Of a DNA stretch of 64,000 nucleotides, positions 24,204-58,340 are shown piece after piece. Each line of letters starts with the position of its first letter. Positions within the stretch are counted from its first letter, which is position 1. Source of the DNA: Siderastrea siderea (lineage: Eukaryota > Cnidaria > Anthozoa > Scleractinia > Rhizangiidae); assembly GCA_964030785.1 (NCBI GenBank), contig OZ034967.1, positions 53,163,533-53,227,532 on the forward strand. The letters run 5' to 3'. Under the pieces are notes generated by a model. That model did no database searches, was not told the DNA's origin, and saw only the letters and a list, made by a program, of their open reading frames with translations. Made by a program: the position numbers and the translations under genes.

Positions 24204-25977
24204 GCACTGGCTCAAAGTAATCCTTTCCGTACGGCCGTTGTTTTTTTTACCGCTTATCCAAAATAATTTACGACCACGCCACTAACATTAATACTGCTGA
24301 TGACATAGGTGCTACCACTAAAAATTAAGAGTGCCTTAAAGGTTTACACTAATAACATAACGCACGTCGTTGTAGTCACCTGTAACAACGCTACTGTAAG
24401 GAAACGAAAGCACATTTAAGTACCGTTATTAGACTTTCAGCGCCTATTTCAAATTAAAGACGAACCATATTTAGCCGCATCTATTCATTCGTTATTTCGA
24501 TTTCAGCCTTAAGCTATTTCCATTTATTGATATTAAGCTATATTTAGACTTTTTCTATCTGCTTTTCGTTTATATTCATTTGCCAAGAAAAACCACATCT
24601 TAAGTTCCTGACTTATTTTACTTGGCGAGGACGTCGAGATTTAAGGAGGAACCAAAGTTAGGAGATAACATTCAAATTTCAGTTAAATTTTGTTAACTCA
24701 AAATAGCATTGTTGGCCTTTTGTTCGGTTACTTGCCTATTGAAGGCTCAAGTTTTGCAATCATATTTAACCGTATTCCTTGCTGCGTTTATTTGTTGATC
24801 TTTGGGCATATTTAGCTATTAATATTTAATCGCTTTTTAGTACATGTATACATTTTAGTCCAGGTCATCATAAATTTTGTTCATTCAAGTAATAGAAAAA
24901 CGCCAATGTGTAGTTGTTATGGAAGGACTGTTTGCTTTTAAGAGTAAACCAGTTTATTGCTGTTACAGACAATCCTGTGTTCTGTCTACTGGCTCTTCCA
25001 CGAATGTCGTAACAGTGACAATTGTTACAACGTAACGCGCAGTCCAAAACAATCTCGTTCCCAGAGCCAGCGTTACTCTTTTCCAGCGGAACGGAACGAC
25101 CGTATCCGGTACACTATAATGTATCATATATGAAGTATCTACCGACGACGTCTCCCGTTCTGCTCAATCTCCTAACCAGAATCTGGGGGCTTCTTGGTCA
25201 GCGGAAGGACGCCAGGACGAAATCTGGGCTACTGAAACTTTTACTGCAGTAATCCTGCGGTTCCGCGTTCTAAGTGCGCATTTTTTTCATTGTTACAGTA
25301 AACAGACACCACGATTAAGATTCACATTGTGACGTCATCATTCAAGGTCTTGTCTAGCCATAAGAGAGTAGGAAACGCGCAAAGTACTGGGCTCAGAAGC
25401 CATAATGGCTCCTGACTGAGCTGCAATGCGAGGTTCGAGCGCATACACAAGCAGGTTAAAAACATAGCCACGCAATGCGCGCAGAGCCAATGACGTTTTT
25501 TTTCACAATATGGTGAAATTTATCCTGACAACCTATGGGACTTTACATCTCCGGTAAGTCCCCCCTAACCCTTCAGCCCCAACCAGCCCGGGGGACGTAC
25601 TCCTATAGTATAAGCTGTATGGGTTTGTGCCGCTGATAAGGTAAGAGTTTCAGTCTCCTGTTGCACACCCCCACCCATCGTCTCACAGAATATCCCCCCA
25701 GCCTCACAAATATCGTTGGTTTTTAGGCTCTGATAGTAGTAGCCATATGACGTCACTAACGTGACGTCATTGGCTAAAAATTGATTCTGTGCGACTAGAA
25801 CACAATCAAATGCTTGTGCTTCAAAGGATTCCCTTTCACTACTTCTATTTTGCGTTTTGCTTTAACGTATTGGTTAGAGAAAATGGTACAAGGCTCTCGC
25901 TCCAATTAATAAACTTAGAAAAAAGAGCTACTGAAAAGACATCAGTAAATGTTGAGTCAGCTCTCGTTCCGACTGTT
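24204..25977. other. Convergent intergenic region
   Basis: This lies between the stop codon of the nucleotidase gene and the end of RBBP4, which run toward each other. The 3' untranslated region of the nucleotidase gene must lie in its first part; ATTAAA at 24453 is a possible processing signal. Fragments resembling short palindromic repeats occur at 25040-25240 (CTCGTTCCCAGAGCC type) and at 25560-25640 (GCCCGGGGGACGTACTCC type). No gene is seen. Confidence 0.45.
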
Positions 25978-25983
25978 TTTATT
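25978..25983 (-). terminator. Poly(A) signal for RBBP4
   Basis: AATAAA on the minus strand lies 344 bases past the RBBP4 stop codon. It is the first canonical signal I see there. Confidence 0.45.
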
Positions 25984-26326
25984 GAAGTTTCGGTTTTATA
26001 CTAGAAAGTGACTATGGTACATTTTCAATGCCTGCAAGACACGAATAACAAGTGCACAAAGGGGCAGCTGTTCGGACAGCTTTGCTTCTGATGTGAAGTC
26101 TCGCACTTGCCGATAAAAAAGAAAAACAGATACTACGTATACAAACACTGCACAGATCTTCGCTCCACGATTTCGCAGGTGTAACTAAATCACAACATAC
26201 CCGTGTTTTTTCTCCGGGAAGAACACAAACTAGTTACAGACATAAAACTAAGGTCTTTGACAAACAATGTTTGAGACTCTTGTACTCTCCACTGACATTA
26301 TAACGATATTTTATAAGCTGCGTGTT

Positions 26327-47497
<21,171 letters not shown>

Positions 47498-47552
47498 GAC
47501 AACAAAAGCGAAAGTTTTTTTTCCTCGTGGTGAATCAATCCGACACTCAGAA

Positions 47553-47611
47553 CAAAATGGCGTGCGTATTCCCCGCCAAATTCTGATACCACGTGATCAT
47601 AGCAGACCAAT
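47553..47611 (-). promoter_or_regulatory. RBBP4 promoter motifs
   Basis: Upstream of the RBBP4 start codon, on the minus strand: CGCCATTTTG (YY1-like, 47553-47562), TTTGGCGGGGAA (E2F-like, 47569-47580), CACGTG (E-box, 47590-47595) and ATTGG (CCAAT box, 47607-47611). An E2F site suits a histone chaperone needed in S phase. There is no TATA box. The same block is deleted from the duplicate at about 56150. Confidence 0.5.
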
Positions 47612-48933
47612 CAAACATCATTTGTGAGGATGACCGCAGCTCTGTTGTTTTGCCTGGCAGAAGATTCAGGTTTACTAGGGGGAAAAGAGAAAATTGAGAT
47701 TAATCGTCAAAGACCGAGACCAGACAGTCCGCTACCAACCCAAGGTGCTCATGTGCCCATTTGCAGACTAACTAGTTTTGTGTATAACCTCTGTCCCATT
47801 TTTTAATTTCTTCGCTCAAATCCGACCAGAATGCCGACGGACAACGGACGGAAAGTACACCTTTCTTTGACCCGAGTGACACGATCTCAAGTTTATTACG
47901 GACACTCATGCATACTGATAACGTGTGCACTGCGATTTCCCAAAGTTGAGTCCGCCTTGCTAAAAAACAAGCTGAAAAAATGGTCGGTGCTAACAAATTC
48001 CCAGTAGATCCAAAAAAATGTAACTACGTATATCGGATACAGTATGCTTTATCACGTAATAAGTTGCCCGAGGAAATTTGATGTTCATAACAGTCATGCG
48101 TTCGATTTCGATCAGTGAGAGCACGCCAAAATTTAACGTTGTACTATAAGTATTATTAGTGGCCCCACCCTTTTAAAACGCTTTTTGGCAGGGGTGTGAA
48201 GCCCCAGCTCCAGGCGATTTTACCCCGGGGGTTGGAGGTGGGGGGAGTGTATTTAGCAGATGCTCTGCTGGGAGATGCAGCCGGGGCGCCCAAACTCTGA
48301 CTCTTTTAAAGACCCAAAGTCTGATTTTCCTATTGTGCCCTGTTTAAGGCAGACTTCAGATTTATCACACCCCGTCCAAGATATTTCACCCAAAGTAACA
48401 CCCTATTTAAAACTAGAATGGAATAGAAGTAAACTGTTTCTTAGTTTAATAAATTGAAAAAACTGGGAAAAATTCGGCTTGCGATGAGCATTCTATAAAT
48501 GTAACGATACCTGTATCGAGCAGCAACTTTCCCGTAAAGGTCAGATGAGGGAGAGCCCACCCCCCCCCCCCTCCCACGCCTTAACTGTTTGCAGCTGGGT
48601 AACTCCCCTCAGAGAATACTGTAATTGGATTCACGAGAGGAGGGGGGGAAGGTTCACATTGTAGTTCAGGTGTGCTAACGTTTCTCAAGTAGAAAACAAG
48701 ATTGTAAAAGTAAAGAAAGTATTCGACTTCGAGAACAAAAGATACTCATTTCCAGAGATTGTATCCAAAGTATCAAAGCGAGAATGTCAGCTTGACAATT
48801 ATACATACATCGCTTCATAAGGAATTTATGCGTTATTAATTCTATTGTGGAGCAACTAAGAAGAACAGCTGGGCCCCATACGTACCGCATATTTGACTAT
48901 CGTGCCTCAAGTCTCAATAGCTTTTATTACTTA

Positions 48934-49126
48934 CTAGATTATCGGTGATATTAATTTTATCTTTTTTTATTGTACTTTTTTATTGTAATTTTTATAATTT
49001 ATAATTTTTATTTTTTTTATCGTTTTCATTTTAATACCTTGTAAAGCGCATTTGATCACATTTAGATGTGAATTTGCGCTATATAAGTATTAAATATTAT
49101 TATTATTATTATTATTGTTATTACTA

Positions 49127-49175
<49 letters not shown>

Positions 49176-49179
49176 CATC
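48934..49179 (+). mobile_element. Truncated retroelement 3' tail with 8-bp target duplication
   Basis: ATTACTTA at 48926-48933 is repeated at 49180-49187. Copy 2 of the duplication (about 57962) has only one. The inserted 246 bases end in CGCTATATAAGTATTAAAT followed by a long ATT run, as in non-LTR or SINE tails. Confidence 0.75.
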
Positions 49180-51052
49180 ATTACTTATTGAATCAAGGAT
49201 CCATGAAAAACTATGATGAATAATCTTAATTTTTTAAAAAATGGCCGCACCACAAGCAAGTGTTGCTGAGTAGCATTTCGGGGTTTACCCGCTTTAATTT
49301 TCACGTTCCAGTCATATCCTGTAATTCGAACTTTGTTATCGCAAACTGCTGCTTGGTGAATTTCTTTTGTTTTTCCGCATGGCTGAAACAGGAACTCTTC
49401 GCAGAAAATTAGAATATCCAAACAAGGAAGAACATTAGATCATATTGTTCCTCTCGTCACGTATCTTAAAACGTCTTCCTTTGGTTAAGCTGACCTCGCC
49501 AGTGGCCAAATAAAATATGATTAAAATTTTCATCGATTATTATGTTTTGATCATTTTAAGCGGGAAAAATCCAGAATAAATCAGTGGGGCAAACACACCT
49601 GACCTATTTACAAGTGTAAAGTGTCTATTTTGGTTACGCACAATACCACAGATATTTAGAATAAATGTTGATAAATCCGTCGCGGTGTAAGAAATTCTAC
49701 AGAAACGTCAAAAACAAATTCTTCTTAAAAAATTGACTTTTGAAAACTTTGTAAAACAAGATTCTACTGACTAAATTTGAGGGTTGTAGCTGTGCTAGAA
49801 AGCCGATCTAGTCGTGTTTTTAATTTTCTGTACTTCTGTCTGTAAAATTTTCCACGTGTACCGTGGGACGGTTTGCAGAAGGTTTTTAGACATGTAAGGA
49901 AATCCGAAAATGTGACTAGATGCTGTTAGGCTAATAAATTGTAGCACATCCCAAATTTGGTTAATAGAATCCTTTTTTTTTCTGTATGTGATAAATTTGT
50001 AACTCAATAAATTGTTACAATATTCAAGTTTAATGTTGGAGGGAAATTGTTTTGACGGCGTTTGTATAATGCAATGGCCCTGTACTTTTCCGACTTCAAA
50101 AGCGTGATTATACAATGCCGCTTTCCGTTGTCATGAGTAAAACTGGAACAATTCGTCTTTCCTCTATTTTAGAGTCACAAAAGTTGTCGATCTGGGCAAT
50201 CATATCACTGGCAAACGAAATTTAAATTCAAATTTAAAACAGTTTCCTTGTAAAAAATTTAATATAAGAAATATTTTTCATTCTCTTTCCTAGCACTTAT
50301 TGTCATGCATACTGGGAAAACATAATAAATCGCAATCGTTTTGACAGTGTTGTATCGAGCAAAACACAAAACAAGATAGCCACCTGACAAAATAGGAGCT
50401 GAATGTATTGTTAGCAGCTAGACTGGATAATCGGATTTATCGATAAAAATAGAAGTTTAGAAATCAATTTTAGCATACAGAGGAATTCTTTCACTTAGAG
50501 TTGGACTCAAGCTAATCTAACAATAATTTAATCCGCCCCTGGTTAAAAATAAAACGTGTCACTGAAAATACGGATTCGCAAACAAAGAAAAGTAAGAATC
50601 ATGTTGAGCTCCACGCCAGGCAAGTGTTTGACGTAAATCCTCATTAACTTTAGCTTGCGTCACGTCGCCCGAGGCCAAATAAAAGAAATTTAAAAGGAAG
50701 TACACAAATTATTTGGGATTCGTTGGTTTCTTGATTTTTATCTCGATCAAATCGGTCAGCTCCAAACACGTAACATATTTAAGTGTGCGTAATTTAGTGA
50801 CTTCAGTTTTATGCACCCTGCGCGAGAGAGAGCAGAATTAAGACAAATGCACGTGTTTGATGTAAATTTTCACGTGATTAAGTCCTGTGCACTTTTTTTA
50901 AACTTTTTAAACGAACTTTGATCACTTTTGAGAAAAATAATAGAATCAATAGATTAATCAAACAAATATCTCTATTTGACTTACATCTGTTTGCTGATCT
51001 GAATTTCAGATTTTTCTCCTGTTTATTTTCACCAAGTGAAGAATTGGGACAA

Positions 51053-54000
51053 ATGGTAAGTAGCAATTAGTACCCTTTAACTGTAAAAAAATTTCTGTAT
51101 TATAGTGTTTCATTGTTGATAACGACAAAACTTCTACAAGAGATTATGATGATTTTCAAGACCAGATGTACCCGCCTCATGTGAAACGTCAGTCTCGAAT
51201 ATTAGCATTCGTGTGTCATTCCGGCCTAATATAATATAACCAATATTTACTTTAACTGGATAACCATCAGTTTGCAATCTGGAGCAGTTTTGCTTTGTAA
51301 ATAGTTCTCGATAATAAAATTACAACAAATCCTTCAAGACATCCCTCGAAATAAGACGAATTTCATGTAACCAGAACATTTCACATCTTTCATGTCTTTT
51401 TACTTGTATTTGTTTTATATTTTTTTAACACGATGAAGGATAAATGCAAAATGGAGCTCGTTTCGATTCAGAATAAGTGCATTATATTTTTCAAGTGTAT
51501 TGGTTTGTTGTAACCGGTGACCCCTTCACAGAATATTGTTTTCTGTTGTTAAATTGACGGAAGTCTGCATGTCGAAATTTGACAAAAGGAGTTGAACTTT
51601 ATAATTTCAGATTTGCGAATTAACATTAAATAGTGAAAGATAATGTCTGGAATTTCTGTGCACGATCTGTAAACGTGACTATTGTCAGAGAAAAACAATA
51701 ACAATATTACACGAGCAAGTTTTCCTTTAAAAAAGTTTTTTATTTGATAATTTTCTTTCTCTTGGGTGTAGTTCATTTTCCTTGTTCAAAAACTGGCGTA
51801 ATCAACAAATTACTGGTGTACAAAAAATGCCATGTTGCGGTTTTTCAAGGAAAACTCGTCAAGGAAAACTGGTTCACCCCATCCACACAAAGTTGTCAAG
51901 AACCTTTTTCCTATTTATTATTTATTCGATGACAGAAAACTGTTTCCATTTCAGCGGCCCGATTTTAAGTGGTTCACCCGTTAAAACACGCCAAGCTGTT
52001 TTAGTTTCGCGTTTCCGCAGGAATGGTTTTCCTGGATGAAACATAGGGCGTGATCACAGAGTATGTTTTTTATCACATCATATTGCAAAAGGCATTATTG
52101 TAACAAAATCACATCATAAATGAACTATAAACTAACACCACTTGCAACAGAAAACTAGTTGTAAAAATACAGTTACCAATTGGTACTATAAGCAAATGGT
52201 GCGGTTGTCAAAACCTTTTGAAGAAAAGTCACTGAATTAGTCGAAATACATTTAGCAACGACAATAGCAACACCATCACCACTACCAACAACAGCAACAA
52301 CGACAACGACAACAAAAAGAAAGTTGTATATTTTACGTCAATATATTAATCCAGCGTATACTGAGTATAGTCTAGCCCTCGTCAGATGTCAGGCAGGCAA
52401 CGTTTTCCACATTTACCGAAGCGTGCGTGCGGCCCGGGGGGGGGGGGGGGTGGGGGTGTGCGGGGCAATTCTGGAAACCCTTACCCTATTTCAGACCAAA
52501 ATATGTGATTTTCCCTACCCTATTTCAGACCTGACCCTAACTCTATTTCGTTTGCGTAAACGTTCGAGAGGGGCTTTATATTCCCAACGTTAATCAAACC
52601 TCAGTTCTTTGCAGAAGAAAACTAATAAAAGGATAGCTTGTAAAAACCATACCAGATCCCATATCAGAGTGCACTAACCTCACCCTATTTCAGACCAAAA
52701 TGGTCAAAATCTGTACCGTATTTTAGACCAAAAAGTCTCAAAACCATACCCTTTGGCGCCGCACGTACCTATAGAGCTTACATAAGGCAGTCCGCCCCGG
52801 GGTGTGCGGTCTACGTTCTCCTGAATGCCGTAGAAGTGTAAGAATTCTCATTAATCCGCTAGACGGAGAAAGAGCTGAGCGAGATCGTCAAATTGTATTT
52901 GCTTTGTTATGGTGCCAGGGTGTTGTCGAAACTAGAAGCTGAAGTCTGAAATGTAAAGATATCTCACATATGAACAGCCACTATTTTCGTTTCGCGTTAT
53001 ATAGACCGATTCCGCAGGAAACGGGAGACACTGGATTTTAGCGAGCGACCCAGCCAGACTGTGAGTTAAAATGGGTTCAGCAAATGGTGTAAACATGTCG
53101 TTAAAAGGAAACAATCCCAAGCCAGAAGTTGTATAATTAAATCAGTATTTCCTTGTAACAGGGCAGTGTCATCCATTCTTCCAAAAATAGTCGTGCGCAA
53201 AAAACTCCTTATCTCTAGAACAATTAGACCAGACACATTGTTGTTTCACTTACAGATCAAGAGATCTTGGGCGTTATTTCTATAACGAGCTATAACTTTA
53301 ATTTGTTTGTAGCGGCAATGTAAAATTCTCTTTTGTCAGCAGGCAATCTAGAATAGTGCTTGCGAGCTACATTTACTTTTCAACGAGAGTACCCCAATTT
53401 GAGCAGTTACTAACAACGAGTTTCTTTTACATGAAGGAGAAACGTTTATTTTAGCCGCAAGTCATGCACACGCAATTTGCATGTGCAAGAACTTGACACT
53501 CGGAAGCTTTCAAATTCTTTCCCAGTTCAATTTTGGTCTCCCTGTTTCCTATTAGAACGGCGTGGAAAAGCAAACGGTTTGAGTTATGAGAACAACAAAA
53601 AATTTTTGTGAGCTGTCTGGAACACTAGCTAGACTAAGCAAATATAGCTACTTGACTAACTAAATAATTTTTATGCAGTTTAGATCAATCCTTTCCCTAA
53701 TCTTCCTGTATGAACAATTTTCACAAATGGTCCAGGTCAGGTAGGGCTCGATAGTGTCATTTTTTACATGGAAAAGGAAACATGGGTCAGAGATGTTTTT
53801 CCTGTCCGTACACTGGACAAGAATGTCAGGGTGGAGTCGTCTGCCAAGCGGTCATCAATTCTTGACATTATTCATCATTCTCTTAGGGCTTGCTCACTCC
53901 AATTTAAATTAAAAGTGCAGAGAGAAGAAAGAGTGTTAGAGTGACAGCACGGTGGAAAGGATTTTTTGGGTCTGAAATTCGCACCTCTGTGAATTTTGAC

Positions 54001-54468
54001 CAGGGTTCAACATTTTGGGTAGTGAAATTCTAACGTGTATCCAAAACATAACCAGGAAGGTTAAAAAGGACATGGCTTTGATCCAATATTGACTCTCTTG
54101 TACTTTTAAAAGTGTATTTTTGGCGCAAAGGTAGGTTATTTGCACCTCGCTCTCCTCTCTCCCCCTCGGGCAAGGCCAAGGAGCGTTAAAAACTCGCGCT
54201 TACGACTACGCCTGGTTCATAAATAGAATCTTAACCTGTGGAACAATGAACCCTGTTTAGCTTTAATTTTATTCGTCATTTCTTTTGTTTGTCTTTCCAG
54301 AGAAAAGTTTATTTGTTTCCGTGGCATAAAATCCTTGGCATCCTGAACATTTTGTCTATATTGGCTCTACCCGTTCCATGTTTAAGCCTGTTCAAGTGTA
54401 CGATTTCCGACATTTCCTCTCAGACGGAGCTTTCAAAGCGTCGCTTTGGCGTCGCTGGCAGGAAGTAA
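51053..54468 (+). CDS. Candidate small secreted peptide precursor, 2 coding exons
   Basis: A start codon at 51053-51055 is followed directly by the donor GTAAGT. At 54301, after TTTGTCTTTCCAG, a frame opens that continues from that Met and stops at 54466-54468, 56 residues in all. The first ~30 residues look like a signal peptide (basic start, then ILGILNILSILALPVPC). The rest is short, with a second Cys and the end KRR-FGVA-GRK: a basic cleavage site, then Gly followed by two basic residues, the usual amidation signal. This is the layout of a neuropeptide-type prohormone, but another secreted peptide is possible and I recognise no family. The last ~65 coding bases and ~110 bases beyond are almost unchanged in the duplicate, although the intron has diverged. 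The 3.2-kb intron and the one-codon first exon are predictions. Confidence 0.4.
52433..52801. mobile_element. MITE with CCCGGGGG ends, copy-1-specific
   Basis: It starts with CCC and a long G run, ends CCGCCCCGGGG, and is flanked by GCGTGCGG (52425-52432) and GTGTGCGG (52802-52809). Copy 2 has no insertion at the matching site (about 61640). The interior repeats CCCTATTTCAGACC several times, a recurrent feature of this repeat class. Confidence 0.7.
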
Positions 54469-56086
54469 TTCCCGAAAGTACTTTTATAGCAAACAATTTA
54501 TGAATGCAAGATAAACAAAAAGCCTTGTTTTGATTTGTTTTGTTGCATGAAATTCATCATTATTTACACTTCTGTGTTGTAAGCAATTTGCATTTTCCCG
54601 TTCAAGAAAGGCAGTTGCTCATTCTCATTCGTACACTTTTCATGTCATTTTTTCCAAACCGCGAACCTACGCAAAACTTTAGCCATGTACTCACGTGTAA
54701 GGTTATTCTAGTCTGTGCATGTGAAAGACGTTCTACGCTGATACTCAAGCCACAAGTTTCCCCATTTCACGATTCTTTCAATTTTGCCAAGTTCATGTTT
54801 ATGTGATGTGTAATTTTCTTCACTTTTATAATGTGTACAATTAGCACTGCATTGCCATATATATCGACACTTTTTTATTTTATTTAGGCAACCGAGCAGA
54901 ATTTTGACAACTTTCTTTGGTAATATTGTACTCTTGTCATATTTTCGCGCAAGAAAAGTTGAGAAAACAGTTAGTAAATCTGACAAACTTGTAAATTACG
55001 TGGCAGGAAAAAGCTAGACTGGGGTGTTTCTAAGACTTTTAACACCCACACGCATTTCATACATTTCACACAAAAATGGAAAGACATAAATTCGAAACGG
55101 TGTTTTTATAAGAGATCACGTTTGCTTTTGTTACATTAGGTGTGAAAATTCCGAAAGCGTTGGGCGGTTTGTCTGAATCACGTAGACATGGGTGTAAATA
55201 TTCCTTCACAGAGGCTACGCTTCGCTTCCCCTGGTTGATTTTGTTGTTTGTAATTCACTGGGGAGAGGAGGGTGGGGATTGATTCTGGAACATTCCACAG
55301 GGATACAGTTGTAATGGGCACGTGGGATCTAAAGGGTAGCTGGATCTACTGCTAAAGAAAAATTAGTTTTGTTTATTTTGCAGCGCGGTTTTCTTACTAA
55401 AATGAACTTGGGTAATAATCGCTCACCTTTGGAGTGTCTATATCCAAACACGGTCAACTGTTTGTTCTGAACACTCTCACGGCAGCTCGTAGTAAATTTT
55501 TAAAAAACATACGATAACAAAGGGAATCGGTCACTTTGGTTCGACATTGCGAGAGGTACAAGATACAGAAGATTCCGGCCCGATCTAACTATTGTCTTAC
55601 TTTAAGGGGCCTTTTGCGTGAAAAGTTGAGTCACGGTCAAGAGCGTAGGACATAAGAAATGTTTATGAAGAGTTTATAAAATCAGTCTTTCCACCCATTC
55701 GATCCTTTAATTTCCCACGTTGGCCAGTCCACTGATTAAGTGACCGAAACCGACTCCCTTTCACAAGAGCACGTACCAACTTAGTTGCGTCCGAGTTCGC
55801 CCCCGAGGTCACCACCCCCACACCCAGGGCACACAACGGGCAAAAAAGTCTCGAAGAGTTGATGCTGCTCATGCATGGCAAAGGGGATACACAGGGCTGG
55901 TTTCTGCTGTTTAAAGCGACTAAGCTATACAGTACAGCCTTTTCCACTAGTTTATGATCAAATACTGTGGTGAGCGGAGAGATCAAAATCCCGGCAAAAT
56001 GTGATGGGGAAACAGAGCCGCTCCCCACCTAGCCTCCTGCAACAGACTAGGAATTAGTCCATCGCACAGCACGTTCTAAATTCGTA

Positions 56087-56112
56087 CCATTTCCTTTCGG
56101 CGATCCCGAAAT
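56087..56112 (-). pseudogene. RBBP4 exon 1 copy without start codon
   Basis: This matches exon 1 at 47473-47497, but the start ATG reads ATT and one base is lost next to it. About 115 bases holding the E2F, E-box and CCAAT motifs are missing upstream (AATCAAGCTGAGGATGACC joins the flanks). It cannot serve as an alternative first coding exon. Confidence 0.8.
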
Positions 56113-56934
56113 GACAACAAAAGTGAAAGTTTTTTTCCCTCGTGGTGAATCAAGCTGAGGATGACCGCAGCTCGGTTGTTTTCCGTAACAGAGAATTCAG
56201 GTTTACTGGTGGAAAGGGAAATTGAAAATTTAAATTTAGGTCACTGATTAAGGACCGATACCAGACAGTCCGCTACCAACCGTGCCCGTTCACGGACTAT
56301 CGGGTGTCGTATATATGCCTTATTCCAATTTTTATTGCTTTGATAAAGCACTCTCCAGTTTTCACACAAATCCGACCAGAATGTCCCTTTGGTATTACAT
56401 ATGACGGACAATGGTGACACGAACTCATATTTATTACGGACACTCATGGACACTGATAATGTGTGCACTGTATTTCCCAAAGTTTAGTCCGCGTTGCTGA
56501 AAAACAAACTGACAATGTCGATGCTAACAAATTCCCAGGTGCCGGTTGTTCAAAGAGCGGATAACTCTATCCACCGGATAAATCACATCCAATGGATGGT
56601 TTACTTTGTTTTGTTATCATTTATCCGCTGGATAGCGATTTATCCGGTGGATCGTGTTACCCACCCTTTGAACAATCGGGCCCAGAAGAACAAAAAATGA
56701 AACCACTCATAGGTATTATTAGTGGCCCCACCCTTTTGGTAGGGGTGTTAAGCCCAGGGAACAGGAAGAAAAGAGAGACCCTAGGAACAAGGCTGATTAG
56801 CTAGCAGCTCGGTGCGGTTGGTTGGTGTGCGGTTGGATGGGGGGGCGGGGGGGCGGGGAGTGTACTTAGCAGATGCTCTGCTGGGAAGGGCAGCCGGGGT
56901 GCCCAAACCCTGGTTTTCTTACCTTGTTAAGACC

Positions 56935-57246
56935 CCCGGGGGGGTACTTCCTAGTAATAGGCTAATGGGGATGTGCCGCTGGATGGGGTCGCATTTTCAC
57001 GACTGGATTGACTATAATGGGGTTGCATTTTCATTAGGAGCTAATAGAGTTACTAGAATGGGGTCGCACATTTGCAGGATTTCAGGGGTAAGTAAATTCC
57101 GGCAACTAGGGATTTGGGGTATATTTGCCCAAAAGTGACTAACATGAGGTCTATAATTGGCTACAGAATAGACTATAATGGGGTAGGGGTCTGGAGAGGC
57201 CAGCGGGACATACCCAGCAAAAATTGACCCAAGTACCCCCCCCGGG
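56935..57246. mobile_element. MITE with CCCGGGGGGGTACTT ends, copy-2-specific
   Basis: It starts CCCGGGGGGGTACTTCC and ends AAGTACCCCCCCCGGG. TTAAGACC occurs on both sides (56927-56934 and 57247-57254), an exact 8-base target duplication. Copy 1 (about 48310) has the site uninterrupted. The interior repeats variants of ATAATGGGGT. Confidence 0.85.
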
Positions 57247-58160
57247 TTAAGACCACTAGACTTCAGATTTCTCCGAACCTGTCTTAGGCGTTTAACGCAA
57301 AGTTATACCCTACTTAAAACCAGAATGGACTAGTAGTAAAGTGTTTGTTAATTTAATAAATTGACATACTGGTAAACTGATTTGGCTTGCATTGAGCTTT
57401 CTATAAATTACCGTGTAAGTTTATCCTGTTTAAGTCGTGAGGTCATGTAACGATACCCCGTTCAAGACCGGCCATACCCTATCGGGCTGCATGTCCTCGT
57501 AAAGGTCATATGAGGGAAAGCCCCCCCCCCCCCCCGGTTTTACCCGGTTTTACTGTTTGTAGTCGGGCAACTCCCTCAGTGAATATTATAATTGGGCTCA
57601 CAAAAGAAGGGGGATGGGGAAGGTTCACATTGTAGTTTAGGTGTATTTACGTTCTCAGGTAGAAGGTAAGATAAAGGAGAGGGTTTTATAAAAGTAAACA
57701 AAGTTGCATCTTTATGCATGGATTCAGGGAGGGTACGAATTCGACTTCGAGCACAACGGATACTCTTTTCCGAAAGTTAAATCCAAAATACCGAGAAAGT
57801 CACGGCTTAACGACTATACATGCATCGCCTTATAAGGAATTTAAGGCAAAATTTATGCTTTTAATGGTTCCATTATGGAGCAACCAGACCTGAATAACAA
57901 CTGGGCCCCACACGTACCTCCCGATCTGATTATACTGCCTTAACTATAGTACAGTAGCTTTTATTACTTACTTATCAAATCAAAGGTTCGTGAAATATTT
58001 AAATAACTAATCTTAAATTCCTTAAAGGAAAATGGGCAGCACCACAACCAAGTGCTGCTCAGCAGCATTTAGGGATTTACCCACTTTAATTTTAATCCGT
58101 TAACCTGAACCCGGAAGAAAGCCGTAATGTTAAGTTGGTCACGTTCCAATCATATCCCGT

Positions 58161-58340
58161 AATTTAGACTTTGCTTTCAGTATGCTGCTTAGTAAATGTT
58201 TTGGGGTTTTTCCGGCAGCATGGCTGAAACAGGAACTCTTGACAGCAAATTAATTTAGACTTTGCTTTCAATATGCTGCTGGGTGAATGTTTTGGGGGTT
58301 TTTCCACATGGCTGAAACAGGAACTCTTGGCAGCAAATTA
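58161..58340 (+). repeat. 91-bp local tandem duplication in copy 2
   Basis: AATTTAGACTTTGCTTTCA starts at 58161 and again at 58252. The two units differ by a few bases. Copy 1 has a single unit at about 49320-49410. Confidence 0.8.

Noticed and set aside
49379..49438. Short plus-strand frame starting MAETGTL in both duplicates
   Set aside because: Only 19 residues in copy 1, and the C-terminal part differs in frame and content in copy 2.
49795..50115. 106-residue minus-strand frame partly matched in the duplicate at 58868-59125
   Set aside because: The duplicate frame is shifted and stops early, substitutions are not biased to third positions, and no splice partners are seen.
51782..52039. 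85-residue frame with a similar one in copy 2 (60997-61269)
   Set aside because: The similarity is explained by the DNA duplication; frames differ at both ends and there is no start context or domain.
55663..56028. 121-residue minus-strand frame
   Set aside because: No recognisable domain, and the matching part of copy 2 is outside the window, so it cannot be tested.
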